Assembly: GCA_015055615.1 (NCBI GenBank) | Contig: SVHT01000008.1 | Coordinates: forward strand, 1-64,000 | DNA: 64,000 nucleotides | Origin: Clostridiales bacterium | Lineage (GTDB): Bacteria; Bacillota; Clostridia; Christensenellales; Borkfalkiaceae | Reading direction: 5' to 3' | Shown: positions 52,901-60,059 of the stretch, in pieces | Layout of the letters: the number at the start of each line of letters is the position of its first letter | Numbering within the stretch: the stretch's first letter is position 1 | The notes under the pieces: generated by a model | What the model saw: the letters and a program-made list of their open reading frames with translations, nothing else | Database searches by the model: none | Told to the model about the DNA's origin: nothing | Translations under genes and position numbers: made by a program

Positions 52901-54275
52901 TAGCGCCCCAACCGCCGTTATACCACGATTGTGCCAACGTCACGTTTTTCACGGTTGCATTATACAACGTACCGAACAAACCGTGCGAATAGCTACTGCC
53001 GTTCCAGGTAATCTTCTTGCCCTGCCCGTCAAGCGTGCCCTTGAAGCCCGCCGCTTCACCTATCCACTTATACGTAGCCGCCGCCGTTGTGGTAAAGCCC
53101 GTTTCCGTATAGGCGATATCGTTTGCCAACGTATAATAGCCGTAGATATCCGTACCGTAATAACGGCAGGTATCTGCGAATTGTTTCATTGACGAAATTT
53201 CTTTCGTGACGAACAGCACGGGCATCGTAACCGTGAAGTTCTTTCCGTCTTTTGTAAGCGTTACAGTGATATTCTGCTCGCCGTGGTTTTGCGTATCCGC
53301 TTTCAAAGCGTCGCTAAACGTCAAGCTTGCAGGGTTCGTACCCAAATCATACGAGCCGTACTTAATCGAAACAACGCTGTCGTAGTCGTAATTCACAAGA
53401 GAAATAGACTGCGCGTTTGCAGAAGAGAGCACGAGGCTCTTTCTGTACATAGCGTAGAAATCTTGATGATTTTTAATAATCGTAGACGTGATATTCTTTT
53501 GAATCTTACCGCTCTTGGTTGCCCAACCTACAAACGTAGAACCGTCCGAAAGCGTTGCCTCGGGCGTAGGCGTTTCCAACGTCGTGTTTTCAAAATATAC
53601 CTCTTCCGTCGTTACGTTCCCGTTTATATGGTAGTTTATAGTTTTATCAAGATACGTCTCTTTCAACGATTCTTTTTGCTCCGCGTTCAAGTTGGAGTTC
53701 TTGTTGTTGTACTCCGACTCTGCAACGAAGGACATGGAAATCCCGTCCACCTGCTCGGTGTATACGTAATTTCCACCTACCGAAACGTAGCCTCTTACGG
53801 ACATAGCCGTACCGAAATCCGTTTCGGGAATATTATACAGGTAGACGATGGTCTGCATGTATTCCGTCCCGCCCAACGTCTTTTTATGCCATACGTTTGA
53901 AGTGTTGGAATCGGAAACCGCCGCGCCATAACCCGTTCCGCCTACGACCAGCTCTTGACCGTTCGTTAAGTGGTACGGCAAAAGCAACGTACCCGTCGTT
54001 ACGCCGTCGTCCAAAACACCGGTACCGTCCGAATTGATTGTACCGTACGTATCAAATTTGCTAGGCGTCATTACGACGTGGAATTTCACCCCGGGTCCAC
54101 GCGTTGCGTCCGAAACACGCACTGCGCCGCCGTATACGGAATATTCCGCTTCGTTTGCTACCGTAACCGTAGACGCGGACACCTCTTGGGGGGAAATCGC
54201 TTTGCCTGCTACCGCAACGCACCCAAGCATCATTACGCCACATATACCAATTAAAATCTTTTTAAACGTTTTCAT
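46947..54275 (-). CDS. Giant 2442-residue secreted DUF4838 protein with beta-helix repeats
   Basis: A signal peptide (1 to about 34) leads to an N-terminal beta domain (35-280). Five copies of a beta-helix-like module follow, starting near residues 358, 640, 918, 1204 and 1500. Each begins 'ISTMEELEEA'-like, then 'YGYYILANDV', 'FKGTLDGRGYTI', 'HGLFGTL' and strands such as 'VKNVTI' and 'FENVTI'. Copies 3 and 4 are almost identical in DNA too. From about 1775 the chain is a DUF4838 glycosidase-like region with 'SLMDNDMTGCTCSVCAANR' (metal-type CTCSVC) and 'GFWFYGTLYHNYM', ending 'LYTNWGI' like the 673-residue paralogue. No cell-wall anchor is seen. The likely role is binding and perhaps cutting host or plant glycans outside the cell. 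The promoter is not evident. Confidence 0.82.
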   Translation of the reverse strand: MKTFKKILIGICGVMMLGCVAVAGKAISPQEVSASTVTVANEAEYSVYGGAVRVSDATRGPGVKFHVVMTPSKFDTYGTINSDGTGVLDDGVTTGTLLLPYHLTNGQELVVGGTGYGAAVSDSNTSNVWHKKTLGGTEYMQTIVYLYNIPETDFGTAMSVRGYVSVGGNYVYTEQVDGISMSFVAESEYNNKNSNLNAEQKESLKETYLDKTINYHINGNVTTEEVYFENTTLETPTPEATLSDGSTFVGWATKSGKIQKNITSTIIKNHQDFYAMYRKSLVLSSANAQSISLVNYDYDSVVSIKYGSYDLGTNPASLTFSDALKADTQNHGEQNITVTLTKDGKNFTVTMPVLFVTKEISSMKQFADTCRYYGTDIYGYYTLANDIAYTETGFTTTAAATYKWIGEAAGFKGTLDGQGKKITWNGSSYSHGLFGTLYNATVKNVTLAQSWYNGGWGATLIACTAYYSTFENVTITIASGTQTTVDNPPVIEEMGGCTWKNCSMTASASIGTMFKTINKDGKTDTFENVTVNGTITQFAGGFATVNDAPQASVEEVTLAERQDFVLDGDWKILDLDAYNGLEILSVTTSNGETLSSISPFSAKLKLTDLTKHGEQNFYVTVLKADGNKAIVTVPVTVITKEISTMADLQTAVKHTGTNLYGYYVLTNNVAYTEEGYVGQNASYAWNAGTGFKGTLDGRGYTITMAGNNSQHGLFGTLNGATVKNVHIINAWYNGWGASTLGYTVYNTTFENVQITINGNTVSDISSSVGAIVGAEMGGCTWTDVTINVDQAQGTLFKTIHKGGNTDTFENVIVKVPALTQFSDQGTPDGVTIGDVVTLTNTYEFVLDGTNAGKLALGEGYEGATLSKIEYNGTDITSSIPDSLKSDYSLHGTTQTLTAFIENGIMTTKLIIPVTFITKAISTMEELEEAVRYYGTDKNGYYILANDVSYEETGFAWDKAASAAWSATNGFIGTLDGRNHTITLTTNDNNFGYGLFGTFNGVFKNVTINAMNANNYSKSIIARVSCGTVENVTFNIYAMATSDAARAYQNQTIGAMVESAMYSSAKNVWRNVTVIVDTELNFLFPAANNSATFENCTLSAPGYNGINGTTKDVAGWTYLAPQVEEVTLAGNQDLLLTESTFALDLGAYSDITVTAITSGSVDLGTDVSDLANVSNLPLGENTVLVEGKKGINLYEISVPVTVATKAISTMEELEEAVRYYGTDKNGYYILANDVSYEETGFAWDKAASAAWSATNGFIGTLDGRNHTITLTTNDNNFGYGLFGTFNGVLKNVTINAMNANNYSKSIIARVSCGTVENVAFNIYAMATSDAARAYKNQTIGAMVESAMYSNAKNVWRNVTVVVDTEINFLFPAANNSATFENCTLNALGYNGINGTTKDVAGWTFNELGKDVILTDETTQVIDLGITDGNVNSTQTYALNVEGLTAANFISASYNGNPISATGMNLNVADFGKSYGEGTLDIEYYYGEEVRTHSVPVLLVTKMLKSANDVINFLTWADAYNGATGDNIYDGYYALANDIAYNGTYTPKMVVPMASKGDKTIGFKGVFDGMGHTIEGMKVINSNYETSIYGTSDVYRSTAFISILHKEGKIKNVAFTNAQVQFCSYLASWGEGVIENVYVGYTGELANGWNSTVNEMRATGVSPVTMRNCIVYYDTAWTQGQILGKVPVSANAYQNVYVIGPENTKVIEYWNDSTLDSRNYLYPLGDDNFGYYTSMADCLAEHENEICSWGDYFDVDANGLVFNGTYLWEGVASEQDFTGNILISADKTTSDYTIVYEGGNAEALNAATFIAEHIQRATGTVTYAVSDTNKGQIMETVTGGIRLTMTTAIPADWSESSAYIVIGDVDVTGAPKAAAGQYIIKTNGNTAFIHADIDEEYITAAMAFLEEAIGYKALSDDTVYYDKVNGSAVAMPEIDVDYDSAFNVRNSTNAYYTWKNDQMGLNGRYHFSIGPINEYGNVAAFHNSIYWLDYETNSSTHAAWFRTSSGVVDVCYAAGGQQNESNAEYVAMVATAATNMRAILNANPGKTDISFSLMDNDMTGCTCSVCAANRTNAAITFLNDVVAKIQEQDGHADRAFRIFILAYYYLIDAPTVDMNEHLGVIYAPVRMNSYEAKSIYDSANDGIREDIQAWLQKTKNIGFWFYGTLYHNYMIFTDTYESMLTWWEFAARTVKNAGGEITWVYQNGQNRQMAATAFEDFKHYVVSKAQVEILNKVTVDGSDANYSAQIKAYLLELESEFFGFTVNGSTKTFKDGGYYGPAAANEAMYNMYTQMKSDYAGIEGNNDGTIYEDIDTIKYSNWIFTAEANRLNDYIAKGKTDGYWGNYTSEMITRYMGYVETAQNAINSYTGSMKTLYSQHILVESLSPRFMICVAGGSDKSNYGFADGYNGTNITTLRTNLKADLTALGMTYYGEHYKFDDLYTNWGI
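50071..50669 (-). repeat. Near-identical 599-bp intragenic repeat, copy B
   Basis: This block matches 50929-51527 at a fixed offset of 858 bases (286 codons) with only scattered single-base changes. It codes for most of beta-helix module 4 of the giant protein. Stretches longer than 140 bases look the same in both copies, so the duplication is recent or kept alike by gene conversion. Confidence 0.85.
50929..51527 (-). repeat. Near-identical 599-bp intragenic repeat, copy A
   Basis: This is the partner of 50071-50669 and codes for most of module 3. It ends at the same codon position as its partner, after which the two linkers differ fully. Confidence 0.85.
52040..52370 (-). repeat. Beta-helix module shared with the 975-residue lipoprotein gene
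   Basis: This segment (module 2) is strongly alike at DNA level to 57363-57693, offset 5323; the run from 52153 to about 52241 is almost identical. It shows exchange of modules between the two surface-protein genes. Confidence 0.75.
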
Positions 54276-54289
54276 GCTTTTCCCTCCTT

Positions 54290-54418
54290 TTAATTATTAT
54301 TCCACCAGCCATCTTGGCTACCACCATCGACACCAACGTCCGGGCTAGACGTTATGATGTCTTCTCTTTCAAACAGCACAAACCAAACATTAGGTGATTC
54401 GTATCCATTTTTTACCAT
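54290..54418 (-). CDS. 42-residue peptide of the 'EDIITSSP' type
   Basis: An ATG at 54418 follows AAGGAG at eight bases and opens a 42-codon frame: 'MVKNGYESPNVWFVLFERED' then IITSSPDVGVDGG and a Trp/Asn-rich end (DGWWNNN). The layout is an N-terminal 'YESP' start, an amphipathic strand, 'EDIITSSP' and a glycine- and acid-rich tail. It matches my recollection of short unnamed proteins coded beside large surface proteins in gut Clostridia; I could not test this. It sits between an Asp/Ser-rich lipoprotein and the giant DUF4838 protein. It has no signal peptide or lipobox. It may be a precursor peptide or a small partner of the secreted proteins. Confidence 0.6.
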   Translation of the reverse strand: MVKNGYESPNVWFVLFEREDIITSSPDVGVDGGSQDGWWNNN

Positions 54419-54462
54419 TGTCATATCTCCTTAAATTTATGTTTCTTTTACACTTTTTTCGA

Positions 54463-54849
54463 TTATGGCTTATATATCCCCGTCCAAGTTTCCCCGGAAG
54501 AGTTTTCACTTGAACTATTTTCCGTTTCGTCGGAACTATCTTCCGTTTCGTCGGAGCTATCCACACTGCTGTCCGTTTCGTCCGAACCGTCCACACTGCT
54601 GTCCGTTTCGTCCGAAGTGTCCACACTGTCGTCCGTTTCGTCGGAGCTATCCACACTGCTGTCCGTTTCGTCCGAACCGTCCACGCTACTGTCCGTTTCG
54701 TTGAAATCATCGGAACTAATTTGATTGTCTACATTGCTTGAAGACTCTTGGCTGGTACCGCTATTCCCCGCGTTTCCCTCTGCGCAAGCACCCGCGCCTA
54801 GCACGAAGAAAAGCGCCATAACCAAAGCAAGCATAGTCTTTTTACTCAT
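54463..54849 (-). CDS. Small Asp/Ser/Glu/Thr-repeat lipoprotein
   Basis: This 128-residue protein has a signal peptide with lipobox Cys22 ('GAGACAEGN'). The rest is a low-complexity stalk of 10-residue repeats of the type 'ETDSSVDGSD' (about five copies), rich in acid and Ser/Thr. It lacks any folded domain and ends 'ETWTGIYKP'. Similar linkers occur in the N-terminus of the 975-residue lipoprotein, so it may be a stalk or a remnant of a larger lipoprotein whose modules were lost. The 30-bp DNA repeats make it prone to length change. Confidence 0.75.
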   Translation of the reverse strand: MSKKTMLALVMALFFVLGAGACAEGNAGNSGTSQESSSNVDNQISSDDFNETDSSVDGSDETDSSVDSSDETDDSVDTSDETDSSVDGSDETDSSVDSSDETEDSSDETENSSSENSSGETWTGIYKP

Positions 54850-54923
54850 ATTTTTTCACCTTCTGTCGATAAAACATCTTTCGTTCTTACTTATTCGCTT
54901 GTAGCTTATCTCATCGTTATTTT

Positions 54924-55604
54924 TTAGTCTAATTCCTCTAACCGATCGATAATGCGTTCCGCAATCCTTTCCATACCTAAATCGCCTGGATGCCCCGCAA
55001 CCCCTGCATGCTCAAACAAGCCCACAGCTTTGTTCTCATCCTTGTAACCAAGGTCGGAAATACTTACCAATTCCGCGTTTATTTCTTTCGCAACGGCTTT
55101 TAAGCTATCGCAAATATAACCGTGCTCCCAAAAGGTGTCCGTAATCACAACCTTCGTTTCATCCGTTATAAAATATTTAATAAATTCGCGTAAATATCCT
55201 TGCAATGGATATTCTTCAAAACGGTCTTTGCGTATATTTTCGCCAAGGCGCAAAACGACGATATCAGCACGAAAATCTCTTGCCTCTTTCCATTGTTGCA
55301 TGCGGTCTTCTTCCCAATAATTTCTTTCCCACTCTGCAACGTTTGCGATACAATAACCGATTTCTCCATATTTTTCGCGCAAATAACGAAGAACGATATG
55401 TACGTAGTCCTTTTCCTCACAGCTTGCCGCCATACCGCAGTTGCGATTCCAACCAATATGTGGCGCTTTCTCGTGCAAGGTGATTGAATTCCCTAAAAAG
55501 AGCACCCTCTTTTTGCAGTTCTCGCTTTCGTATATCTTGAACTTTTCACTGGTTTGATTCTCCGCTTTCACGTCATTTTTAAGAATCATGTCGTTTATTT
55601 TCAT
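54924..55604 (-). CDS. SGNH/GDSL hydrolase
   Basis: This 226-residue cytosolic protein has 'VLFLGNSITLHEKAP' (block I, Ser in GNSIT), 'VAEWERN' in place of the Gly block, 'VVLRLGENIRKD' (block III with Asn) and 'HPGDLGMERIAERI' (catalytic His). The 'GNSITLH...GW' start is typical of a distinct branch of carbohydrate-esterase-like SGNH proteins. It is between a GH109-like oxidoreductase and the surface lipoprotein genes, so de-esterification of a glycan is likely. Confidence 0.82.
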   Translation of the reverse strand: MKINDMILKNDVKAENQTSEKFKIYESENCKKRVLFLGNSITLHEKAPHIGWNRNCGMAASCEEKDYVHIVLRYLREKYGEIGYCIANVAEWERNYWEEDRMQQWKEARDFRADIVVLRLGENIRKDRFEEYPLQGYLREFIKYFITDETKVVITDTFWEHGYICDSLKAVAKEINAELVSISDLGYKDENKAVGLFEHAGVAGHPGDLGMERIAERIIDRLEELD

Positions 55605-55645
55605 ACCGAATAACTCCTGTACTCTCTTTTCCTTTCCAACTACTT

Positions 55646-56926
55646 TTACTTCACTACTTTGGGAAGCTCTATGACGTCCATAGGCGGTCTTGTTTTGTAC
55701 ATGCCGTGCGTGAAATCGGGGATTTCAACGGGCATACCCGTTTGCAAAGAACGCTCGGAAAGGTAGGTAATGCACATCCACGATACCGCGTCGTATACGT
55801 CAATCGGCATTTCCTTGCCGTTTACCAAACAATCGGCAAGCACTTCAAACTCAAAGTAGTCCATTCCGCCGTGCCCCTGCTTTAAAATCTCGGGGGTGAC
55901 CGATTTCCACATCTTAGGTAAATACTTTTCTTCGTACTGTTTTGCGCTGTCGTAGAAATAATGCAACCCTACGGATTCGATAAGCGCTTCCGTTTCGCTC
56001 CCGTCGGGCAACGTCAAGCGGTTGGTGTCATGGCTAAAATTGGGGTCGTCCACAAAAACCATATTGTTGTTTTGATTGTATAAGCCCTTCGTACCGCGCA
56101 CGATAAATTCACGGCAATACATTCTCGGCAAGGTCGTGTCCAAACGAATGGTAATCAGTTCCCCGTTTTCACAGGTAATCATCGTCTCTACGATGTCCGC
56201 TTGTTTAAATTCCACGTCTTTTAAATACGCCAACTCGGGCTTATCCTGTACGTAATCGTGCAAGCCCCTCGACGGCCCCGTACAACGCGATACCAACGAA
56301 ACCATACGGTTTCCGCGATTGATATTCAAAATTTTTGCAATGGGACCCAGCTCGTGCGTGGGATAGTTTTCACAATTTCTATGCATATAATTACGCAAGC
56401 GATAGTGACGATTGATATCCCCGTAAGAAATTTCTTTGCAAAGGTTATGTCCGTACGCGCCCGAACAATACATAATATCGCCAAGCACTCCGTTTCTAAC
56501 CAAACTCGTCGCCAACAGCTCGTCCCTGTTAAAACAACAATTTTCAAGGAAGAAGAAGGGCGCTTTGGTTTTTTCATACGTTTCCACGAGCTCGAAACAC
56601 TCTTCTTCGTCGTACGCACCGCCCACTTCCATCGCCACCGCAATACCGCGTTTCATAGCGTCAATGGAAATGCGTACGTGTACCTCCCAATTTGCCACGA
56701 CAACAGCCAAATCGGGGGTCAACTCTTCAAACATTTTTATATGATCTGTATATACAGCGGGTCTTTTGCCCGTCTTTTTTTCAAATTCATCTGCGAGCGA
56801 TATCGCTTTATCTTCATAGGGATCGCATACGCCTACCGTTTCATAAGCGTCAATGGTCATAACGGAATTCCCCGTTCCAAACGCTCTATGTCCACAACCA
56901 CAAAATACCGTGCGAATTTTTTTCAT
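55646..56926 (-). CDS. Gfo/Idh/MocA oxidoreductase, GH109-like
   Basis: This 426-residue protein starts with a Rossmann fold ('VFCGCGHRAFG'), followed by 'MEVGGAYDEEECFELVETYE' (core: EVGGAYDEEE) and 'NYPTHELGPIAKILNINRGNRM', stretches found in GH109 NAD-dependent alpha-N-acetylgalactosaminidases. Those enzymes oxidise and re-reduce the sugar at C3 during cleavage. The nearby nagA and nagB genes make an amino-sugar substrate attractive. It could instead be a sugar dehydrogenase. Forty-one bases separate it from the SGNH gene; no signal peptide. Confidence 0.82.
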   Translation of the reverse strand: MKKIRTVFCGCGHRAFGTGNSVMTIDAYETVGVCDPYEDKAISLADEFEKKTGKRPAVYTDHIKMFEELTPDLAVVVANWEVHVRISIDAMKRGIAVAMEVGGAYDEEECFELVETYEKTKAPFFFLENCCFNRDELLATSLVRNGVLGDIMYCSGAYGHNLCKEISYGDINRHYRLRNYMHRNCENYPTHELGPIAKILNINRGNRMVSLVSRCTGPSRGLHDYVQDKPELAYLKDVEFKQADIVETMITCENGELITIRLDTTLPRMYCREFIVRGTKGLYNQNNNMVFVDDPNFSHDTNRLTLPDGSETEALIESVGLHYFYDSAKQYEEKYLPKMWKSVTPEILKQGHGGMDYFEFEVLADCLVNGKEMPIDVYDAVSWMCITYLSERSLQTGMPVEIPDFTHGMYKTRPPMDVIELPKVVK

Positions 56927-57004
56927 ACTACTCTTTCACTCGTCCTTACATAAAGGTGTTTATCTTTTTACAGGAATTTTCTCTTTTGATTATACATAGC
57001 TGTG

Positions 57005-57032
57005 GGGAATACGGTTTTTACACCGTATTCCC
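57005..57032. other. 10-bp perfect hairpin after the 975-residue lipoprotein gene
   Basis: GGGAATACGG (57005-57014) and CCGTATTCCC (57023-57032) are exact inverted repeats. They lie 56 bases past the stop. No T run follows on the minus strand, so it may protect mRNA ends or act as an attenuator. Confidence 0.5.
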
Positions 57033-57087
57033 TATTGCTCTGTCTATCGTTTACGGAATAATATTCCGCAAAACTCCTTTGCTTTGC

Positions 57088-60015
57088 TTATGCGTTCGGT
57101 GTAACGATGGTAACCCCGTCAGGCGTACCTTTGTCGCAGAACTGCGTAATCGTGCCGTTTACCGTCACGTTTTCAAACGTATCCATCTTGTTGTCCTTGT
57201 TGATAGTTTTGAACAACGTACCCTGCGCCTTATCAACGTTAATGGTTACGTCCTTCCAAGTACAACCGCCCGTTTCCGCGCCGACTACCGCGCCTACACT
57301 CGACCCTATATCGCTAATCGTATTGCCGTAAATCGTCATCGTTACGTTTTCAAACGTCGTGTTATAAGCCGTATAACCAAGGGTAGCTGCGCCGTAACCG
57401 TTGTACCACATATTAGTAATATGTACGTTCTTTATCGTTGCTCCATGCAAGGTACCGAAAATACCGTGCTGAGTATTGTTGCCCGCCATGGTAATCGTAT
57501 ACCCTCTGCCGTCTAACGTACCTTTAAAGCCCGTACCAGCGTTCCAAGCATACGACGCGTTTTTACCTACGTAACCTTCTTCCGTATAAGCAACGTTGTT
57601 GGCAAGGATATAATATCCGTAAAGGTCTGCACCCATATGTTTTACAGCCGTTTGCAAATCCGCCATCGTCGAAATCGCTTTCGTAATAACGGTTACGGGA
57701 ACGGTAACCTCCAACAGCTTACCGTCTGCGGTTTTTACCGTAACGATAATATTCTGTTCGCCGTGGAATTCTTTGGCAGCTTTGAACGTAGACGTTGCTA
57801 CGTCGGAAGAAAGACCGTACAATTCATAGCCCGTACTCGTCTTAATCGCAACAACCGTTGCGTCGTTATAATCGCCGAGGTCAAGCGTAGAAACCGCGCC
57901 TTCCAAAACAAAGTCTTGTCTCGTTTCCAAGGTTACCTTTTCCATTTCAACAGCTTCCGCTTTTGCAACTTCGTCGTACGTTACCGATTTAGCCGCTTCG
58001 ACTTCATTGCCTTCTTCATCTACTACGGGAGCAGTATGTCCCATTTCCTTATACGTACCGTTGATGGTTACGTTATCGAAAACGTTGTTATAGAACTTAT
58101 ACCCGAAAAGCGAACCGTAGCCTTGGGTATCGTTGACCGTAACGTTCTTTAAAAGGTTGCCGCTAAATTCTGAAATGCAGATCCAACCGTGCCCATTACC
58201 CAACGTTGCGCTCGTATTACCTGCTACGTACGTGAACGTCACGTTTTCCAACGTAGAATTAAAGCAAGCCTTTGCAAGCAACGAAGCGCCGCCACTTGCC
58301 CATGCAGATCTCCAAATATCTTTAACCGTCAAGTTTTTAATCGTTGCGCTACGCAAGATACCGAAAAGACCGCCAGCGCCGTTCGCCGCCGTCGAAATGG
58401 TATGACCTGCGCCGTCAAGCGTCCCAAAGAAACCGGTTGTTTCTTCCCAATCGCCCACATAAGAACTGCTCGCAAACGAGGTATCCGAAATATCTGCCGT
58501 CAAAACGTAATAACCCCAAACACCCTTTACCGCCGACGTAGGTTGAATCGATTTGAAATCAGCCGCCGAGGCAATCGTTTTCGTGATGAAGGTTACGGGC
58601 ACGGAAATTGCGTGTTCCGCTTCGTTTGCGTCCTTTGCCGTAATCACAACCGTCTGTTTGCCGTGATTTTTCGTGTCTGCCTTGAATTCTTCGGAAATCA
58701 CCAAAGCCGCAGGGTCCGTACCGAAATCGTAATCGCCGAGTTTAATGCTGACGATACTTGCGTATTCGACACCGCTGATATTAAGCGCGGGTGCGCTATC
58801 CGTCAAAAGCACTTCTTGGTTAATCAAGGAAACCGACTTATCGAACGCTTGCGTCGTGTCTATCGCACCGCATTCGCAAGCCTTATAATCATAGTTTGCG
58901 TTGGTCGTATCCCAAAGGTTGTAGTTATGTTCTACCGTTTCTACTTCGAAACCGCAACAAACGTTACTCTTCGTATGCGTATCGCCGTTATCCACGTAAG
59001 CATATTCGCCGCTGTGCGCCGTCTTTTCCAATTCCGCACCGCATACGCATTCCTTCCAATGGTTTTCCGCGTCTGCCATCCATTCCGCGTCCTCAGCCGC
59101 AGAATGCGCCGTTACGTCGGACGTTGCGCCACATACGCATTCGTTCCAATGGTTCGTTTCATCTTTGTTTTCGATTGCGTAATCGTGCGCCGTTACGTCG
59201 GACGTTGCACCGCATTCGCATTCCTTCCAATGGTTCGTTTCGTCTTTGTTTTCGATTGCGTAATCGTGCGCCGTTACGTCGGACGTTGCGCCGCATTCGC
59301 ATTCGTTCCAATGGTTCGTTTCGTCTTTCTTCGCTTCGCTGTACTCGTGCGCTACCTTCGAGCTTTCGTCAATCGCGCCACAAGCGCATTCGTTCCAATG
59401 ATACGTATCGTCTTTGTTAGGCACGTTGTAGATGTGGTCGCCTACGCTACCGTAAGGCTGGTTACATACCACGCAAACCGCCGCGCCGGTGCAAGCCGCT
59501 TCGCCGCCATTATGACCTTCTATGCCCGACACTTCGCCACATTCACATTCATACCAATGGTTTTCTGCGTCGTATTTCAGGTCATCGAATTCGTGATTTA
59601 CCTTTTCGCTGCTCCAACCGCAGACACATTCCGTCCAATGCTGTTCGGCATCCGATTTCGCGACGTCGAACGTGTGTTCCACCGCGCTCTCCGCTTCGCC
59701 GCATACGCATTCGTACCAATGCCCGTTTTCGTCGTTTTTCAACTCCGTATACTCGTGCGAGTGTTCCACACCGGAAGAGCTGTCTTCCGACGAAGAATCC
59801 GTATCGCTATCAACGGACCCCGACGAAGAATCTGCATCGCTATCAACAGCCCCCGACGAAGAATCTGCATCGCTATCAACGGACCCTGTTGACGACGATT
59901 CACTACTTGTACTTCCATTGCCAAAAGAATTATTATCCTTTCCGCAGGCAACGAAAAGAGTTGCTGACATTGTCATGGATAAAAGCACCAACAACGCCTT
60001 CTTCATTTTGCTCAT
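57088..60015 (-). CDS. 975-residue lipoprotein with CxCG repeats and beta-helix modules
   Basis: A lipobox (Cys24, 'LFVACGKDNN') and an acidic Ser/Asp stalk (30-90) are followed by about eleven 25-30-residue repeats (90-400). Eight carry 'HWxECxCG' preceded by 'HxY...KDE', giving each two cysteines and two histidines, as for a metal site. Two beta-helix modules follow, near 490-660 ('GFFGTLDGAGHTI') and 800-960 ('GFKGTLDGRGYTI'). The last is nearly the same as module 2 of the giant protein, down to 'GTPDGVTI'. The chain stops right after this, as if cut from a longer relative. GGAGGGG precedes the ATG. The role is probably surface binding; the metal-binding idea is inferred from spacing. Confidence 0.82.
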   Translation of the reverse strand: MSKMKKALLVLLSMTMSATLFVACGKDNNSFGNGSTSSESSSTGSVDSDADSSSGAVDSDADSSSGSVDSDTDSSSEDSSSGVEHSHEYTELKNDENGHWYECVCGEAESAVEHTFDVAKSDAEQHWTECVCGWSSEKVNHEFDDLKYDAENHWYECECGEVSGIEGHNGGEAACTGAAVCVVCNQPYGSVGDHIYNVPNKDDTYHWNECACGAIDESSKVAHEYSEAKKDETNHWNECECGATSDVTAHDYAIENKDETNHWKECECGATSDVTAHDYAIENKDETNHWNECVCGATSDVTAHSAAEDAEWMADAENHWKECVCGAELEKTAHSGEYAYVDNGDTHTKSNVCCGFEVETVEHNYNLWDTTNANYDYKACECGAIDTTQAFDKSVSLINQEVLLTDSAPALNISGVEYASIVSIKLGDYDFGTDPAALVISEEFKADTKNHGKQTVVITAKDANEAEHAISVPVTFITKTIASAADFKSIQPTSAVKGVWGYYVLTADISDTSFASSSYVGDWEETTGFFGTLDGAGHTISTAANGAGGLFGILRSATIKNLTVKDIWRSAWASGGASLLAKACFNSTLENVTFTYVAGNTSATLGNGHGWICISEFSGNLLKNVTVNDTQGYGSLFGYKFYNNVFDNVTINGTYKEMGHTAPVVDEEGNEVEAAKSVTYDEVAKAEAVEMEKVTLETRQDFVLEGAVSTLDLGDYNDATVVAIKTSTGYELYGLSSDVATSTFKAAKEFHGEQNIIVTVKTADGKLLEVTVPVTVITKAISTMADLQTAVKHMGADLYGYYILANNVAYTEEGYVGKNASYAWNAGTGFKGTLDGRGYTITMAGNNTQHGIFGTLHGATIKNVHITNMWYNGYGAATLGYTAYNTTFENVTMTIYGNTISDIGSSVGAVVGAETGGCTWKDVTINVDKAQGTLFKTINKDNKMDTFENVTVNGTITQFCDKGTPDGVTIVTPNA
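57363..57693 (-). repeat. Beta-helix module shared with the giant protein gene
   Basis: This is the DNA counterpart of 52040-52370. It codes for the last module of the 975-residue lipoprotein. Confidence 0.75.
59108..59345 (-). repeat. 81-bp in-frame tandem repeat, about three copies
   Basis: The unit beginning GCCGTTACGTCGGACGTTGC recurs at 59108, 59189 and 59270, exactly 81 bases (27 codons) apart. It codes for the most regular CxCG repeats. Differences are few, so the array is young and likely to change in length. Confidence 0.8.
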
Positions 60016-60059
60016 AAGTCCCCTCCAATTATTAATTTTTATAGTATAGTTTTCCTATA

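Noticed and set aside
54390-54710. 106-codon frame overlapping the Asp/Ser-repeat lipoprotein
   Set aside because: Its repeats (TKRTAVW type) are the same 30-bp DNA repeats read in another frame; the other frame has a signal peptide and lipobox.
59108-59345. CRISPR-like regular repeats
   Set aside because: The 81-bp units have no unique spacers and translate in frame to a protein repeat.
58189-59892. 567-codon open frame on the plus strand
   Set aside because: It is antisense to the 975-residue lipoprotein; its apparent repeats mirror the CxCG repeats.
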